Below are positions 39,814-47,425 of a stretch of 64,000 nucleotides of DNA, one piece after another. The position numbers and the translations under genes were made by a program. Within the stretch, counting starts at the first letter, position 1; the number at the start of each line of letters is the position of its first letter. Source of the stretch: Klebsiella aerogenes KCTC 2190 (GTDB lineage: Bacteria > Pseudomonadota > Gammaproteobacteria > Enterobacterales > Enterobacteriaceae); NCBI RefSeq assembly GCF_000215745.1, contig NC_015663.1, forward strand, positions 4,092,001 to 4,156,000, in the 5' to 3' direction. The notes beneath the pieces are model-generated. The model saw only the letters and a program-made list of their open reading frames with translations, ran no database searches and was not told the origin of the DNA.

Positions 39814-40884
39814 TTAACAACGGCTGTGGCGCTGGGCGCTCCACGCCTCAGCGGCTAATAACTCTTCATCGTATTCCAGGATCCCCTGGCGGCCAGTAAA
39901 CAGCGCTTCGTCCTGGCGGGCGCGATGCAGTCGGGTGCGGGAAAAGGTCGCACCGCGCAGATCCGCCTGGCGCAGGTCGGCGGCGGAAAAATCGCTCCAC
40001 GTCAGATCGCAGAGCGCGAATCGCGCCCCGGCGGCCTGAACCCGCTGTAAAACGCTCTGGAACAACCTGCTCTGGCTAAAGTCGGCCTGCTCCAGTATCG
40101 CGCCGACAAATATCGCCTGGTCGAACAGGCTGCCGCGACACTGGGCGCCGCGCAGATCGGCCTCCATAAACAGCGCCTGGCTGGCGTTCACCTGATTGAG
40201 TTCTGCTTCACGCAATGACGCGCCTTTGAAATTGCACTGGGTTAGCTGGGCGCCGTTAAACTTCGCGCCGTCCAGCGGACAATCGGTGAACTGGCAACCG
40301 GTAAACCCCTGCCTTGAATAGTCTTTGCCGCGCTGATCGCACTGGAAAAACACCAGCCGGTCGCACTGCATTCCGTCAAGCGCGGTGTCCCGCAAATCGA
40401 TATGGTAAAAGGTGGTCAACAGACCGCGGCTTTGCGCAAAGCTGGCGTGAGTCAGCTCAGCCTCATAAAACACGCTGCGTTCCAGCGTTGAACCGCAAAA
40501 ACGGCTCCTGCTCATCTGGCAACGCATAAACTGGCTGCTTTGCAGCGTCGTCGCCGAGAAATCGCTCTCTTGCAGGTCGCACTGATTAAACACGCAACTA
40601 TCAAGCGCGGTTTCGGCGGCCTGAAGATGGGCCATTTCACACTGATTGAAGGTCGTCTGCTTAAGTTGGGCGCCTTGCAACTGCAGGTTCTGCAGCTGGC
40701 ACTCGGTAAACAGGGCTTCATGCAGATTGGCATTTTGCAGATTAGCGCCGCGTAGCGACACCTCCTGAAACAGACCGCCGGAGAGATCGCAGCCCTGCAG
40801 GTTGATACCATCCAGCGATATTTCATTGAGTGGCTCGCCGTTTTTGATGCGCTGAACGATCTCCTCCGGGCTCAGTATCGTCAT
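39814..40884 (-). CDS. Pentapeptide-repeat protein of the T6SS delivery module
   Basis: This is a 356-residue protein built almost wholly of pentapeptide repeats of the A(D/N)LxX type (GANLQNANLHEALFTECQLQ and on through ADLRQADLRGATFSRTRL), which fold as a right-handed quadrilateral beta-helix. A short non-repeat N-terminus (ILSPEEIVQRIKNGEPLNEI) and C-terminal tail flank it. It overlaps the DUF2169-pentapeptide gene by ATGA. Such proteins sit beside PAAR-like genes and may scaffold the spike; a DNA-mimic role as in MfpA/Qnr is another possibility but less likely here. Confidence 0.88.
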   Translation of the reverse strand: MTILSPEEIVQRIKNGEPLNEISLDGINLQGCDLSGGLFQEVSLRGANLQNANLHEALFTECQLQNLQLQGAQLKQTTFNQCEMAHLQAAETALDSCVFNQCDLQESDFSATTLQSSQFMRCQMSRSRFCGSTLERSVFYEAELTHASFAQSRGLLTTFYHIDLRDTALDGMQCDRLVFFQCDQRGKDYSRQGFTGCQFTDCPLDGAKFNGAQLTQCNFKGASLREAELNQVNASQALFMEADLRGAQCRGSLFDQAIFVGAILEQADFSQSRLFQSVLQRVQAAGARFALCDLTWSDFSAADLRQADLRGATFSRTRLHRARQDEALFTGRQGILEYDEELLAAEAWSAQRHSRC

Positions 40885-43421
40885 ATCACTTCTCCATCGC
40901 GCTTCGGCAGGGTTTTAATGCGTTTGGTCCATGCGCCATCCAGCCGCGTGGTTTTACTGGTAAAGGATTGTGAAAGATCGGCGCGGAACAGATTGGCGCC
41001 TTCGAAATTGGCCCCGGCCAGCTGGCTTTTTTGCAGCAGCGCGCCCATCAGGTTGGCGTCGGTAAAATCGGCTTCGCGAAAATCGGTGCGAACAAACAGA
41101 CTGCCGACCAGATTCGCGCGTATAAAGCTGGCATCGCGACAATCGGCCTCACTCAGATCGCTGTTTTCGATTTTTGCCAGCACAAAGCGCGCGCCCTGTA
41201 ATGGCGTCTGGCGCAAATTGCTCTGCTGCAGCGTCGCGTGGCTGAAGTCGGCGCCGATAAGTGAACTTTCCGACACCGCAGCGCTGGCTAGCCATGTTGC
41301 AGCTCTAAAATCAGCGCGCTCCGCTATGGTCTGCACCAGCGAACAGCTTTCCAGCGTCGCCTGATGGAAAATGGCATGCTCCAGTTCAGATTGTAAAAAC
41401 GAGCATTTGTGCAGCCGCGCGTGGCTGAAATCAGGTTGTGCCAGCGTCAGTTCCATAAAGACACAGCCATCCAGCTCGGCGCGCTGAAAACGGCAGTCAA
41501 TCAGGCTGATTTCCCGAAGGATCAGCGTTTTTAGCGTCGCGTGATCGAAAATGCATTGCGCAAACAGCGCGTTCTGTAGCTGACTATCTTCAAAGCGAGC
41601 GCCGGTGAAGTCGCTTTGATGGCACTCCGCCAGTACCAGGCTGGCGCCGCTAAAATCACAGTTACGCAGCGACGAATGCTGTAGCTCCGTTCTGGCCAGC
41701 ACGGCCCCCTGAAAAGAGGCGTTATCCAGCTGACAGTGGCTGAGGTCCGCGCATTCCAGTAACGCCTTTTCAAAATTGGCGCCGCGAAAATCCATGCCGG
41801 AAAAATCAACGCCGGTCAGATCCATCCCGCTAAAATTGCCGCCCTGCGCCATGGTACGCTCGGCGCGTTGGCGCAGGATCATCGCCAGATCGCCCTTCAG
41901 CCGGACCGCCGGCGGCTGATGCTGCACCGCGGCCAGGTACATCTGATGTAGCGCCTCGCGCGTTTGCGCGCGCTTTTTCTCGCTCAGTTCGTGCTGGTGC
42001 TGATGCAGCATCTCCTGCATCCGGTGCATGGATTCGGGGCCGCGCGGTTGGTTTTCATCGTTATTCAACTGCGGATAGTGCGCCTCCATCTCACGCTTGC
42101 GCTGTTGTGCATCATTCTCCATTTCCTGCGCCTGACGCTCCATGTCGGCGATAAACTCCGGCAGGTCTTCAAGCTTAGGCAACGTGGGTTCGTCGATATC
42201 CGCCAACAGGCTATCGATATCACCGCCGCTGGCTTCAATGGCGGCGCGGTGCTGTTCACGCAGCAGACGGGCGCGGTTTTTCATATTCTCCTGCTGCGGA
42301 CTCGGCGACTGTTCAATTTCATTGTCGATCCACGGGCCGATGGTCTCTTCCGGTATGAGATCCTTTTCGCGGAAGGAGAAGAGCGCGCCCTTCTCTTTAT
42401 CCATTCGCTGGGCCAGTACCTTGCGATAGTGATTAAGCGAACGGGCGGCGCCCTCTTTTTCCAGCGCCGGGATCAGCTGCAGGACGTCGGCGGCATCGTC
42501 TTCATTGATACGAATGTGCCCCTGCCAGATAAGCATCATCTGTTCCCGATGGGGAAAGAACCATACCGTGGTGGCGCGTAAGGCAATTTCTTCAAATAGC
42601 GTTTCATCCGCGCGCTGGCGATGAATAAAACAGCGAGCCTGCCACGGCGGCAGCTGGCCCTCCTGCATTGGTTTCTCAGGATGCATATTCCAGATCCGCC
42701 ATTTCGCCCCTGGCGGCAAGGTATCCCGATCCTCCCACCATTGGTCCGGGCTGGCGGCGTTAAAGACTTTCCAGTCAATATCGCTGGCAAAACCGGGAAA
42801 ATCCTGTTGTAGCCAACTGGCATCATATTTTTTGCCCATACGGCTAAAGCGCCGCGGCCACTGAATATCCAGCGGGCCAAAACTTGCCGGCTGCGGTTTC
42901 TGCTGCGGCGAGCTTACTCTTCCCTCCAGCGGTTCAATATTCGGCAGAGGATGATGTTCGCGCCCCTGCTGTTTTACCGGCGCGACACCAAGCCCGTGCG
43001 GGTTGTCGGCATAATCACCGCCGCCAAAGGCGCGGCTCCAGTCGAGGCGCATTTCGCTAAACGGCTGCGGTCGGGTCATACGTTGCCCCGTCCACTCGCG
43101 ATCGCCGAACACCACCAACGACTTACTCAGTTTGTCGATATCGATGCGCGCCACGCAGGCGCTTTTTTCCTGCTGATGATGGGTATAGGCAAAACCGGTG
43201 GCAAGAAATTCGGCGCGGACTTTAGGGATGGCCATATCCACCACGCCGCCGCTGGTTTGTAGTTCGTCGGCGGCAAGCTGCCACAGTTCCATCTCGGGGC
43301 GCAGCTGGGGGTTTGGCCCCATATCCGCCAACGCCAGCACCGAAACGCCAAGATAATTTTTGCCCTGCCAGCGGAATGGCCGGTTCAGTACGCTCAGGCG
43401 TAAGGGTTTAATGATTTTCAT
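40881..43421 (-). CDS. DUF2169 adaptor fused to a pentapeptide-repeat domain
   Basis: This is an 846-residue protein. Residues 1-310 match DUF2169 (LRLSVLNRPFRWQGKNYLGVS, AFGGGDYADNPHGLG, FNAASPDQWW), the chaperone that loads effectors onto PAAR-like proteins. Residues about 380-510 are charged and helical, probably coiled coil (DMERQAQEMENDAQQRKREM). From about 540 to 830 there are pentapeptide repeats (GMDLTGVDFSGMDFRGANF onward). The fusion ties cargo loading to a beta-helix scaffold. It follows the small-protein array on the same strand, with GC content back to the level of the core locus. Confidence 0.88.
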   Translation of the reverse strand: MKIIKPLRLSVLNRPFRWQGKNYLGVSVLALADMGPNPQLRPEMELWQLAADELQTSGGVVDMAIPKVRAEFLATGFAYTHHQQEKSACVARIDIDKLSKSLVVFGDREWTGQRMTRPQPFSEMRLDWSRAFGGGDYADNPHGLGVAPVKQQGREHHPLPNIEPLEGRVSSPQQKPQPASFGPLDIQWPRRFSRMGKKYDASWLQQDFPGFASDIDWKVFNAASPDQWWEDRDTLPPGAKWRIWNMHPEKPMQEGQLPPWQARCFIHRQRADETLFEEIALRATTVWFFPHREQMMLIWQGHIRINEDDAADVLQLIPALEKEGAARSLNHYRKVLAQRMDKEKGALFSFREKDLIPEETIGPWIDNEIEQSPSPQQENMKNRARLLREQHRAAIEASGGDIDSLLADIDEPTLPKLEDLPEFIADMERQAQEMENDAQQRKREMEAHYPQLNNDENQPRGPESMHRMQEMLHQHQHELSEKKRAQTREALHQMYLAAVQHQPPAVRLKGDLAMILRQRAERTMAQGGNFSGMDLTGVDFSGMDFRGANFEKALLECADLSHCQLDNASFQGAVLARTELQHSSLRNCDFSGASLVLAECHQSDFTGARFEDSQLQNALFAQCIFDHATLKTLILREISLIDCRFQRAELDGCVFMELTLAQPDFSHARLHKCSFLQSELEHAIFHQATLESCSLVQTIAERADFRAATWLASAAVSESSLIGADFSHATLQQSNLRQTPLQGARFVLAKIENSDLSEADCRDASFIRANLVGSLFVRTDFREADFTDANLMGALLQKSQLAGANFEGANLFRADLSQSFTSKTTRLDGAWTKRIKTLPKRDGEVI

Positions 43422-43466
43422 ATAGCCCTAATGCGATAGGTTCTTAAGGGGAATTGATGCTTAGCA

Positions 43467-43838
43467 TCAGACATTACGATAATCGAGGTAGTAGAAATGT
43501 TGTGGGTCGTCCTGGTGAACGCGAATATTGATTAATTGATTCACCTGAACCTCAGATTGGTCTTGCGCGGGGAATATAACGCCGCGGATGCCCTGCAGTT
43601 CTTGCTCATGCCAATGATAACGAAGGGTCAAAATGGCTGAGTAGTGATTATTAATTCGCTGGTCGCGATCGTATTTGATCTGCAGGATGGTGGCCTTAAC
43701 ATTGACACCATTCATTTTCGTTTTTTTATCTTGTCGCGCAGAACGTATATTCTGCATCGCAACCCAGGCCACAAAGAGCAATACTACCAGCGGAATGGCC
43801 CATGCCATGGTTAGCACTATGGTAGAGACGATTTCCAT
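43467..43838 (-). CDS. Small one-TM protein, DUF3592-like (array member 9, type D)
   Basis: This is a 123-residue protein with an N-terminal transmembrane helix (WAIPLVVLLFVAWVAMQNI) and a predicted beta-rich soluble domain (NGVNVKATILQIKYDRDQRINNH). The NG-x-x-V-x-A/V-T-I-L core also occurs in the protein at 50232-50621, so the two are paralogues lying at opposite ends of the VgrG region. It is the last array gene before the DUF2169 gene. Function is unknown; membrane-tethered immunity or periplasmic assembly roles are possible. Confidence 0.75.
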   Translation of the reverse strand: MEIVSTIVLTMAWAIPLVVLLFVAWVAMQNIRSARQDKKTKMNGVNVKATILQIKYDRDQRINNHYSAILTLRYHWHEQELQGIRGVIFPAQDQSEVQVNQLINIRVHQDDPQHFYYLDYRNV

Positions 43839-43857
43839 GTTATCTCCTGATTAGTTC

Positions 43858-44238
43858 TTACAAAAAAAGCGGCCTGTCGTATAGCGCAATTCTCTGCGGG
43901 TTCGCCGGATCGTATTTAATCGTTGTGCCATTACCCGGCTTAAAACGTTCAATGTCGCTGAAATTCAGGGTGTGATTCAGGCTAGCTTGAACTTCCACCT
44001 GCTCGCGGGTCTTAAATTTAAAGGTGATACGATAGATCGGTTTACTTCCGCTCCAGGCGCTGGTCTGGTGTGCGGCAATTATATCCGCGTTGACCGCAAT
44101 GCCGGATTGCAGGACCTCACTGTGGGTGAAACTATCCTTTAAATACGGGTAAAAATCCTGATAAAGAAAACGGGCCATGGGATAGATACCAAACACCAGG
44201 ACAATCAGCCCCATGACGATAAAAAAGAGTATATCCAT
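43858..44238 (-). CDS. Small one-TM protein, type C, second cassette
   Basis: This is a 126-residue protein with one N-terminal helix. The C-terminal two thirds is nearly the same as the protein at 45619-46005: SGIAVNADIIAAHQTSAWSG, then IERFKPGNGTTIKYDPANP and a shared YDRPLFL end. The GxxxxAxI, GNGTTIKYDP and NPxRI pattern is DUF3592-like. It is the fourth gene of the second copy of a four-gene cassette. Function is unknown. Confidence 0.78.
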   Translation of the reverse strand: MDILFFIVMGLIVLVFGIYPMARFLYQDFYPYLKDSFTHSEVLQSGIAVNADIIAAHQTSAWSGSKPIYRITFKFKTREQVEVQASLNHTLNFSDIERFKPGNGTTIKYDPANPQRIALYDRPLFL

Positions 44239-44244
44239 AGTGAA

Positions 44245-44643
44245 TTAACCCACATCACCGATTTGCATAATAGCAATCTTATTGCCGCGTCCTTTCTTAA
44301 CGACAATGGACAGCCCTTTACGTAATAGATGTATTTGTGCTGGTGCAATCAGCGCCTTGGCGCAAAATAATTGAGGCATTTCATCGATGCGAAAATATAT
44401 ATCGAAAAATAGATTATTACCGAGCATTACATTAGTTTGTTGCCAGAATTCAATCCGCGAACTCAGTAAGTCTCCTCGCCAGCGTTCGCGTTTTAAATAG
44501 ATTTTCACTGACTTTAGTTGTAACGATGACTTTCTGAATGTGAAATAGGTGGCCATCATGAATAATATACTTACTGATAAACCAATAATCACGGGTATCA
44601 TTTCCCCTGGAGACATATTGGTGATCCATTTTTCAAATGACAT
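44245..44643 (-). CDS. Small one-TM protein, type B2, second cassette
   Basis: This is a 132-residue protein with one transmembrane helix (EMIPVIIGLSVSILFMMAT) followed by a soluble domain in type B order (VKIYLKRERWRGDLLSSRIEFWQQTN ... LLRKGLSIVVKKGRGNKIAIM). It is the most diverged of the four type B proteins and corresponds in position to the gene at 46074-46451. It stands 6 bp before the type C gene. Function is unknown. Confidence 0.75.
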   Translation of the reverse strand: MSFEKWITNMSPGEMIPVIIGLSVSILFMMATYFTFRKSSLQLKSVKIYLKRERWRGDLLSSRIEFWQQTNVMLGNNLFFDIYFRIDEMPQLFCAKALIAPAQIHLLRKGLSIVVKKGRGNKIAIMQIGDVG

Positions 44644-44735
44644 AATTATCCCTGGTGGGTTTCAGTTCAGGCTTCACAATTCATTATTTTAGGTAAAAAG
44701 ACATCTTGGTTTTCTCACAATATAGAGAGACTCCA

Positions 44736-45083
44736 TCACTCCATCTCCCAAGGTGTTGGTAATAACTCTTTGGGATTATCAGGCATGTAGTAGATGTAAA
44801 TAGTATTGTTTCTCATGATTTTTACCATATTTTGCGGGGAAATATACTGTTTAGCCGTTGCCGTCACCAGACCTGAGTCAGTATTGAAAGATAATTCCAT
44901 TTTAAGTTTAGTGCTCCCTCCGCCACTCGCGCCAATTTTTTCCATGCTTAATATTTTAGCCTCGGTACGAATGCCATTTGCCTTAAACTTATCATAATTG
45001 GAGCCTGAACGATAACAATATAAGAACAAACCAAACAAAATTAAAACGGCTAATATTAATGTTCCCCACATAGAGTCAAACAT
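44736..45083 (-). CDS. Small one-TM protein, type A, second cassette
   Basis: This is a 115-residue protein with a transmembrane helix (TLILAVLILFGLFLYCY), then NGIRTEAKILSMEKIGASGGG, a beta-rich core and YYMPDNPKELLP at the end. It pairs with the 115-residue protein at 46494-46841 (same length, same GxK/RxEAKI, ISPQNMVKI/ITPEEMVKI and YYxPxxP blocks). It is DUF3592-like. Function is unknown. Confidence 0.77.
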   Translation of the reverse strand: MFDSMWGTLILAVLILFGLFLYCYRSGSNYDKFKANGIRTEAKILSMEKIGASGGGSTKLKMELSFNTDSGLVTATAKQYISPQNMVKIMRNNTIYIYYMPDNPKELLPTPWEME

Positions 45084-45188
45084 AATGATCCATTAATGAT
45101 GAAGTTCACCACATATTAGAAATTCTGTGAGTGTTTTTAAGTGGCCACCTAAATGGCCACGAGCATAGAAGTCTAGTGGATACCCTGT

Positions 45189-45578
45189 TTATTCATAATC
45201 CACATCCATAACAGCCATTCGTTTTGGCGGAACGCCCTCATGCTTTATAGTTAATTGAAGCCCCGGTTTTAATTTGGGGATTTCTGAAGCACGTACCACG
45301 GCAGCAGCATTATACTGTTTTGTCGTACCCTCAATGTTCGCCTCAAAGGTAAATACGAAATAATAATCGAAATTATTGGTCGCGTTAGTTTGACGCCAAC
45401 TTACCAGAGATGCGTTTTTTATCTCACCGGGCCAGCGCTCACGGCTTAGCCAGTTTTTTATTTCAGTAAGGTCCCCGCCCTGTCCTTTGAGACTTCGCAG
45501 CGAACCGAACAATAGAAAAAAGCTAAATGCAACCGATGCAATAACAATTAACAAAGAGTGTTGATAAATAAAGTTCAT
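45189..45578 (-). CDS. Small one-TM protein, type B1, second cassette
   Basis: This is a 129-residue protein with one N-terminal helix followed by SLKGQGGDLTEIKNWLSRER, SWRQTNATNNFDYYFVF, KQYNAAAVVRASEIPKLK and EGVPPKRMAVMDV. These blocks match the protein at 47042-47416 almost one for one, which makes it the first gene of the second cassette copy. The W-L-S/A-R-x-x-W-x-G and W-x-Q-T motifs define type B. Function is unknown. Confidence 0.78.
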   Translation of the reverse strand: MNFIYQHSLLIVIASVAFSFFLLFGSLRSLKGQGGDLTEIKNWLSRERWPGEIKNASLVSWRQTNATNNFDYYFVFTFEANIEGTTKQYNAAAVVRASEIPKLKPGLQLTIKHEGVPPKRMAVMDVDYE

Positions 45579-45618
45579 TGTTAGCTCTTTTAGGTTTTAA
45601 ATATAAATAATTGTCACA

Positions 45619-46005
45619 TTATAAAAATAATGGTCTGTCATAAATTGCGATTCGTTTAGGATTTTTAGCGTCGTATTTTATTGTTGTCCCATTGCCGGGT
45701 TTAAATCTCTCAATTTCTTCAAAGCTTAGCCCCATATCAACACTCGCTTCGGTTTCAACACCTTCAAGAGTGTTAAATTTTAAGGTCAAATGGTATATTG
45801 GCTTATTTCCACCCCACATACTAGTTTGATGAGATGCAATAATATCGGCATTTACTGCGATTCCTGTTTTAAGAACAGCGCTTTCAATAAACCCAGCCTT
45901 GATCATAGGGATAACGGAACTACGAAAATTCCGCCCAATAATATAGAGTGCTATAAGGCATGCCACAAGCAGAATATAAAACCATTTTGTATTTAGAAAA
46001 TCCAT
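45619..46005 (-). CDS. Small one-TM protein, type C, first cassette
   Basis: This is a 128-residue protein with one N-terminal helix (FYILLVACLIALYIIGRNF) and a soluble domain GIAVNADIIASHQTSMWGGN, GLSFEEIERFKPGNGTTIKY and RIAIYDRPLFL. It is the closest relative in the window of the gene at 43858-44238. It ends the first cassette copy. Function is unknown. Confidence 0.78.
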   Translation of the reverse strand: MDFLNTKWFYILLVACLIALYIIGRNFRSSVIPMIKAGFIESAVLKTGIAVNADIIASHQTSMWGGNKPIYHLTLKFNTLEGVETEASVDMGLSFEEIERFKPGNGTTIKYDAKNPKRIAIYDRPLFL

Positions 46006-46073
46006 TTAATCAATTCCAGGTCGTGATTTTATAGGTAGAATGAAATATCAAATATTACTGCACCATTACACAT

Positions 46074-46451
46074 TTAATAATTAACGGAAGTAACCGCTAT
46101 CTTTAGAGGCGTGTTATTACTGTACATTACTGATAATAACATTCCTTTCTTTAATTTATGAATATCATCGGGTCTTACAATGCCTTTCGCAATGTATTTT
46201 TTTACAGAACCGTTTATATTTGCATTAAAATAGAAATCATAAATATAATCATTGCCGTACTTTGTTTCTGTCTGACGCCATGATTCTAGCGGAACCTGGA
46301 TTGTTTGACCGGACCACTTATCTCTCGACAACCAGTTTTTAATTGCTGAAACTTCAGTTTTATTCGGTTTGAAGGCAGCAAATGATATACCTAATGCTAT
46401 GATTGTCACCACAATGCCAAAGATAAAAGATGGTTCCGTGATGACATTCAT
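46074..46451 (-). CDS. Small one-TM protein, type B2, first cassette
   Basis: This is a 125-residue protein with one N-terminal helix and the type B pattern AIKNWLSRDKWSGQ, SWRQTETKYGNDYIYDFYF, YIAKGIVRPDDIHKLKKGML and PLKIAVTSV. It lacks the GVPPK block of the B1 proteins. It is third in the first cassette. Function is unknown. Confidence 0.77.
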   Translation of the reverse strand: MNVITEPSFIFGIVVTIIALGISFAAFKPNKTEVSAIKNWLSRDKWSGQTIQVPLESWRQTETKYGNDYIYDFYFNANINGSVKKYIAKGIVRPDDIHKLKKGMLLSVMYSNNTPLKIAVTSVNY

Positions 46452-46493
46452 AGGGTTGCATCCGTGCTGTTAACAAAAACTATCATCAATAGT

Positions 46494-46841
46494 TTACTCC
46501 ATATCTCCAGGAACAAGGTAGACTTTTTCAGGGGCACCTGGGAGGTAATATAAAAAAACTGTATTTTTCCTACCAATTTTAACCATTTCTTCCGGAGTTA
46601 TAAAGCGACGAGCATATGTGACGACAATTCCATCGGGAGTCATAAATTCCAATTCAAACTTAAATTTCATATTTCCGGTGCCAGAGGTACTTATATGTTG
46701 TTTACTAATGATTTTAGCTTCAACTTTAATGCCTTCCTTACGAAACTTCTCATCATTATTTCCTGACTTCATTATACTGTATAAGAACCACCCCAAAACT
46801 AAAATGGTTATAAAGATAGACCACATTGTTGAATTTGACAT
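46494..46841 (-). CDS. Small one-TM protein, type A, first cassette
   Basis: This is a 115-residue protein with one N-terminal helix (WSIFITILVLGWFLYSI), then EGIKVEAKIISKQHISTSGTGN, RRFITPEEMVKIGRKNTVFL and YYLPGAPEKVYLV. It has the same length and block order as the protein at 44736-45083. DUF3592-like. The 200 bp before it (46842-47041) hold no gene that I can support. Confidence 0.77.
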   Translation of the reverse strand: MSNSTMWSIFITILVLGWFLYSIMKSGNNDEKFRKEGIKVEAKIISKQHISTSGTGNMKFKFELEFMTPDGIVVTYARRFITPEEMVKIGRKNTVFLYYLPGAPEKVYLVPGDME

Positions 46842-47041
46842 CGTAAAATCTTACATTAAGTGAACCATTGATGGCTGTCTTATTTTAAATGCTAAAAATT
46901 GAGAAATCGTTAGGTTCTGGATTGATTATTTATTACCAGCTAAAACCAATGGAAAGGAAACGCAGCATTTGGAGGCCGTTTCTATGCCATGTTCCCTATC
47001 AAAGGGTAAAGCAGCAATTATATGTCGTGCATCGACTAGTA

Positions 47042-47416
47042 CTAGCCTACGCTCATGACTGCTGTTTTTTTTGGGGGTACTCCCTGGTATTTGAACATTA
47101 CAGGCATATCCTTTTTTAATTTAATGACTTCAGAGGTCTTTAACACAGTTGCTGCTTTATATGTTTGAGCTTCACCACTCAAATTAGACTCGATAGTAAA
47201 AATATAGAAATGGTCAAAATTATTGGTAGTTGATGTTTGTTTCCATTCTTTTAATTTTCCTGTTGCTAATTCGCCGTTCCAGTTGTCTCTTGCAACCCAA
47301 TTTCTTATTTCACTAAAATCTTCCTTCTGTCCCTTTAATCCTCTGAGACAGATGAAGATGAATATCAACATTACACCTAACGCAATAGGTCCTGAGTGTT
47401 CAGAAAGGAAATTCAT
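47042..47416 (-). CDS. Small one-TM protein, type B1, first cassette
   Basis: This is a 124-residue protein with one N-terminal helix (PIALGVMLIFIFICLRG) and the blocks GLKGQKEDFSEIRNWVARDN, EWKQTSTTNNFDHFYIF, TYKAATVLKTSEVIKLKK and QGVPPKKTAVMSV. It is the first gene after vgrG (9 bp) and the first of the duplicated array. Position right behind a VgrG suggests a link to that spike's cargo, for instance as immunity. Function is unknown. Confidence 0.78.
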   Translation of the reverse strand: MNFLSEHSGPIALGVMLIFIFICLRGLKGQKEDFSEIRNWVARDNWNGELATGKLKEWKQTSTTNNFDHFYIFTIESNLSGEAQTYKAATVLKTSEVIKLKKDMPVMFKYQGVPPKKTAVMSVG

Positions 47417-47425
47417 ATATACCTC

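Larger units (their letters stand above)
43858..47416 (-). repeat. Tandem duplication of a four-gene cassette (B1-A-B2-C twice)
   Basis: In transcription order the eight genes are B1 (47416), A (46841), B2 (46451), C (46005), then again B1 (45578), A (45083), B2 (44643), C (44238). Pairing by shared protein blocks is consistent at each of the four positions, strongest for B1 and C. The pairs have diverged well beyond simple copies, so the duplication is old. The whole stretch is AT-rich. Confidence 0.85.

Noticed and set aside
39900..42000. Repetitive DNA that might be taken for a tandem repeat or CRISPR-like array
   Set aside because: The periodicity is 15 bp and follows the pentapeptide code of the two proteins; units are degenerate at DNA level and coding.
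41964..42581. Open frame of 205 codons on the plus strand inside the DUF2169-pentapeptide gene
   Set aside because: It lies antisense to a clear long protein, has no Shine-Dalgarno or family resemblance, and arises from codon bias in a GC-rich gene.
46842..47041. Possible extra small gene on the plus strand (76 codons) between two array genes
   Set aside because: It begins in an intergenic gap and runs into the antisense of the next array gene; there is no Shine-Dalgarno and no similarity to the array proteins.
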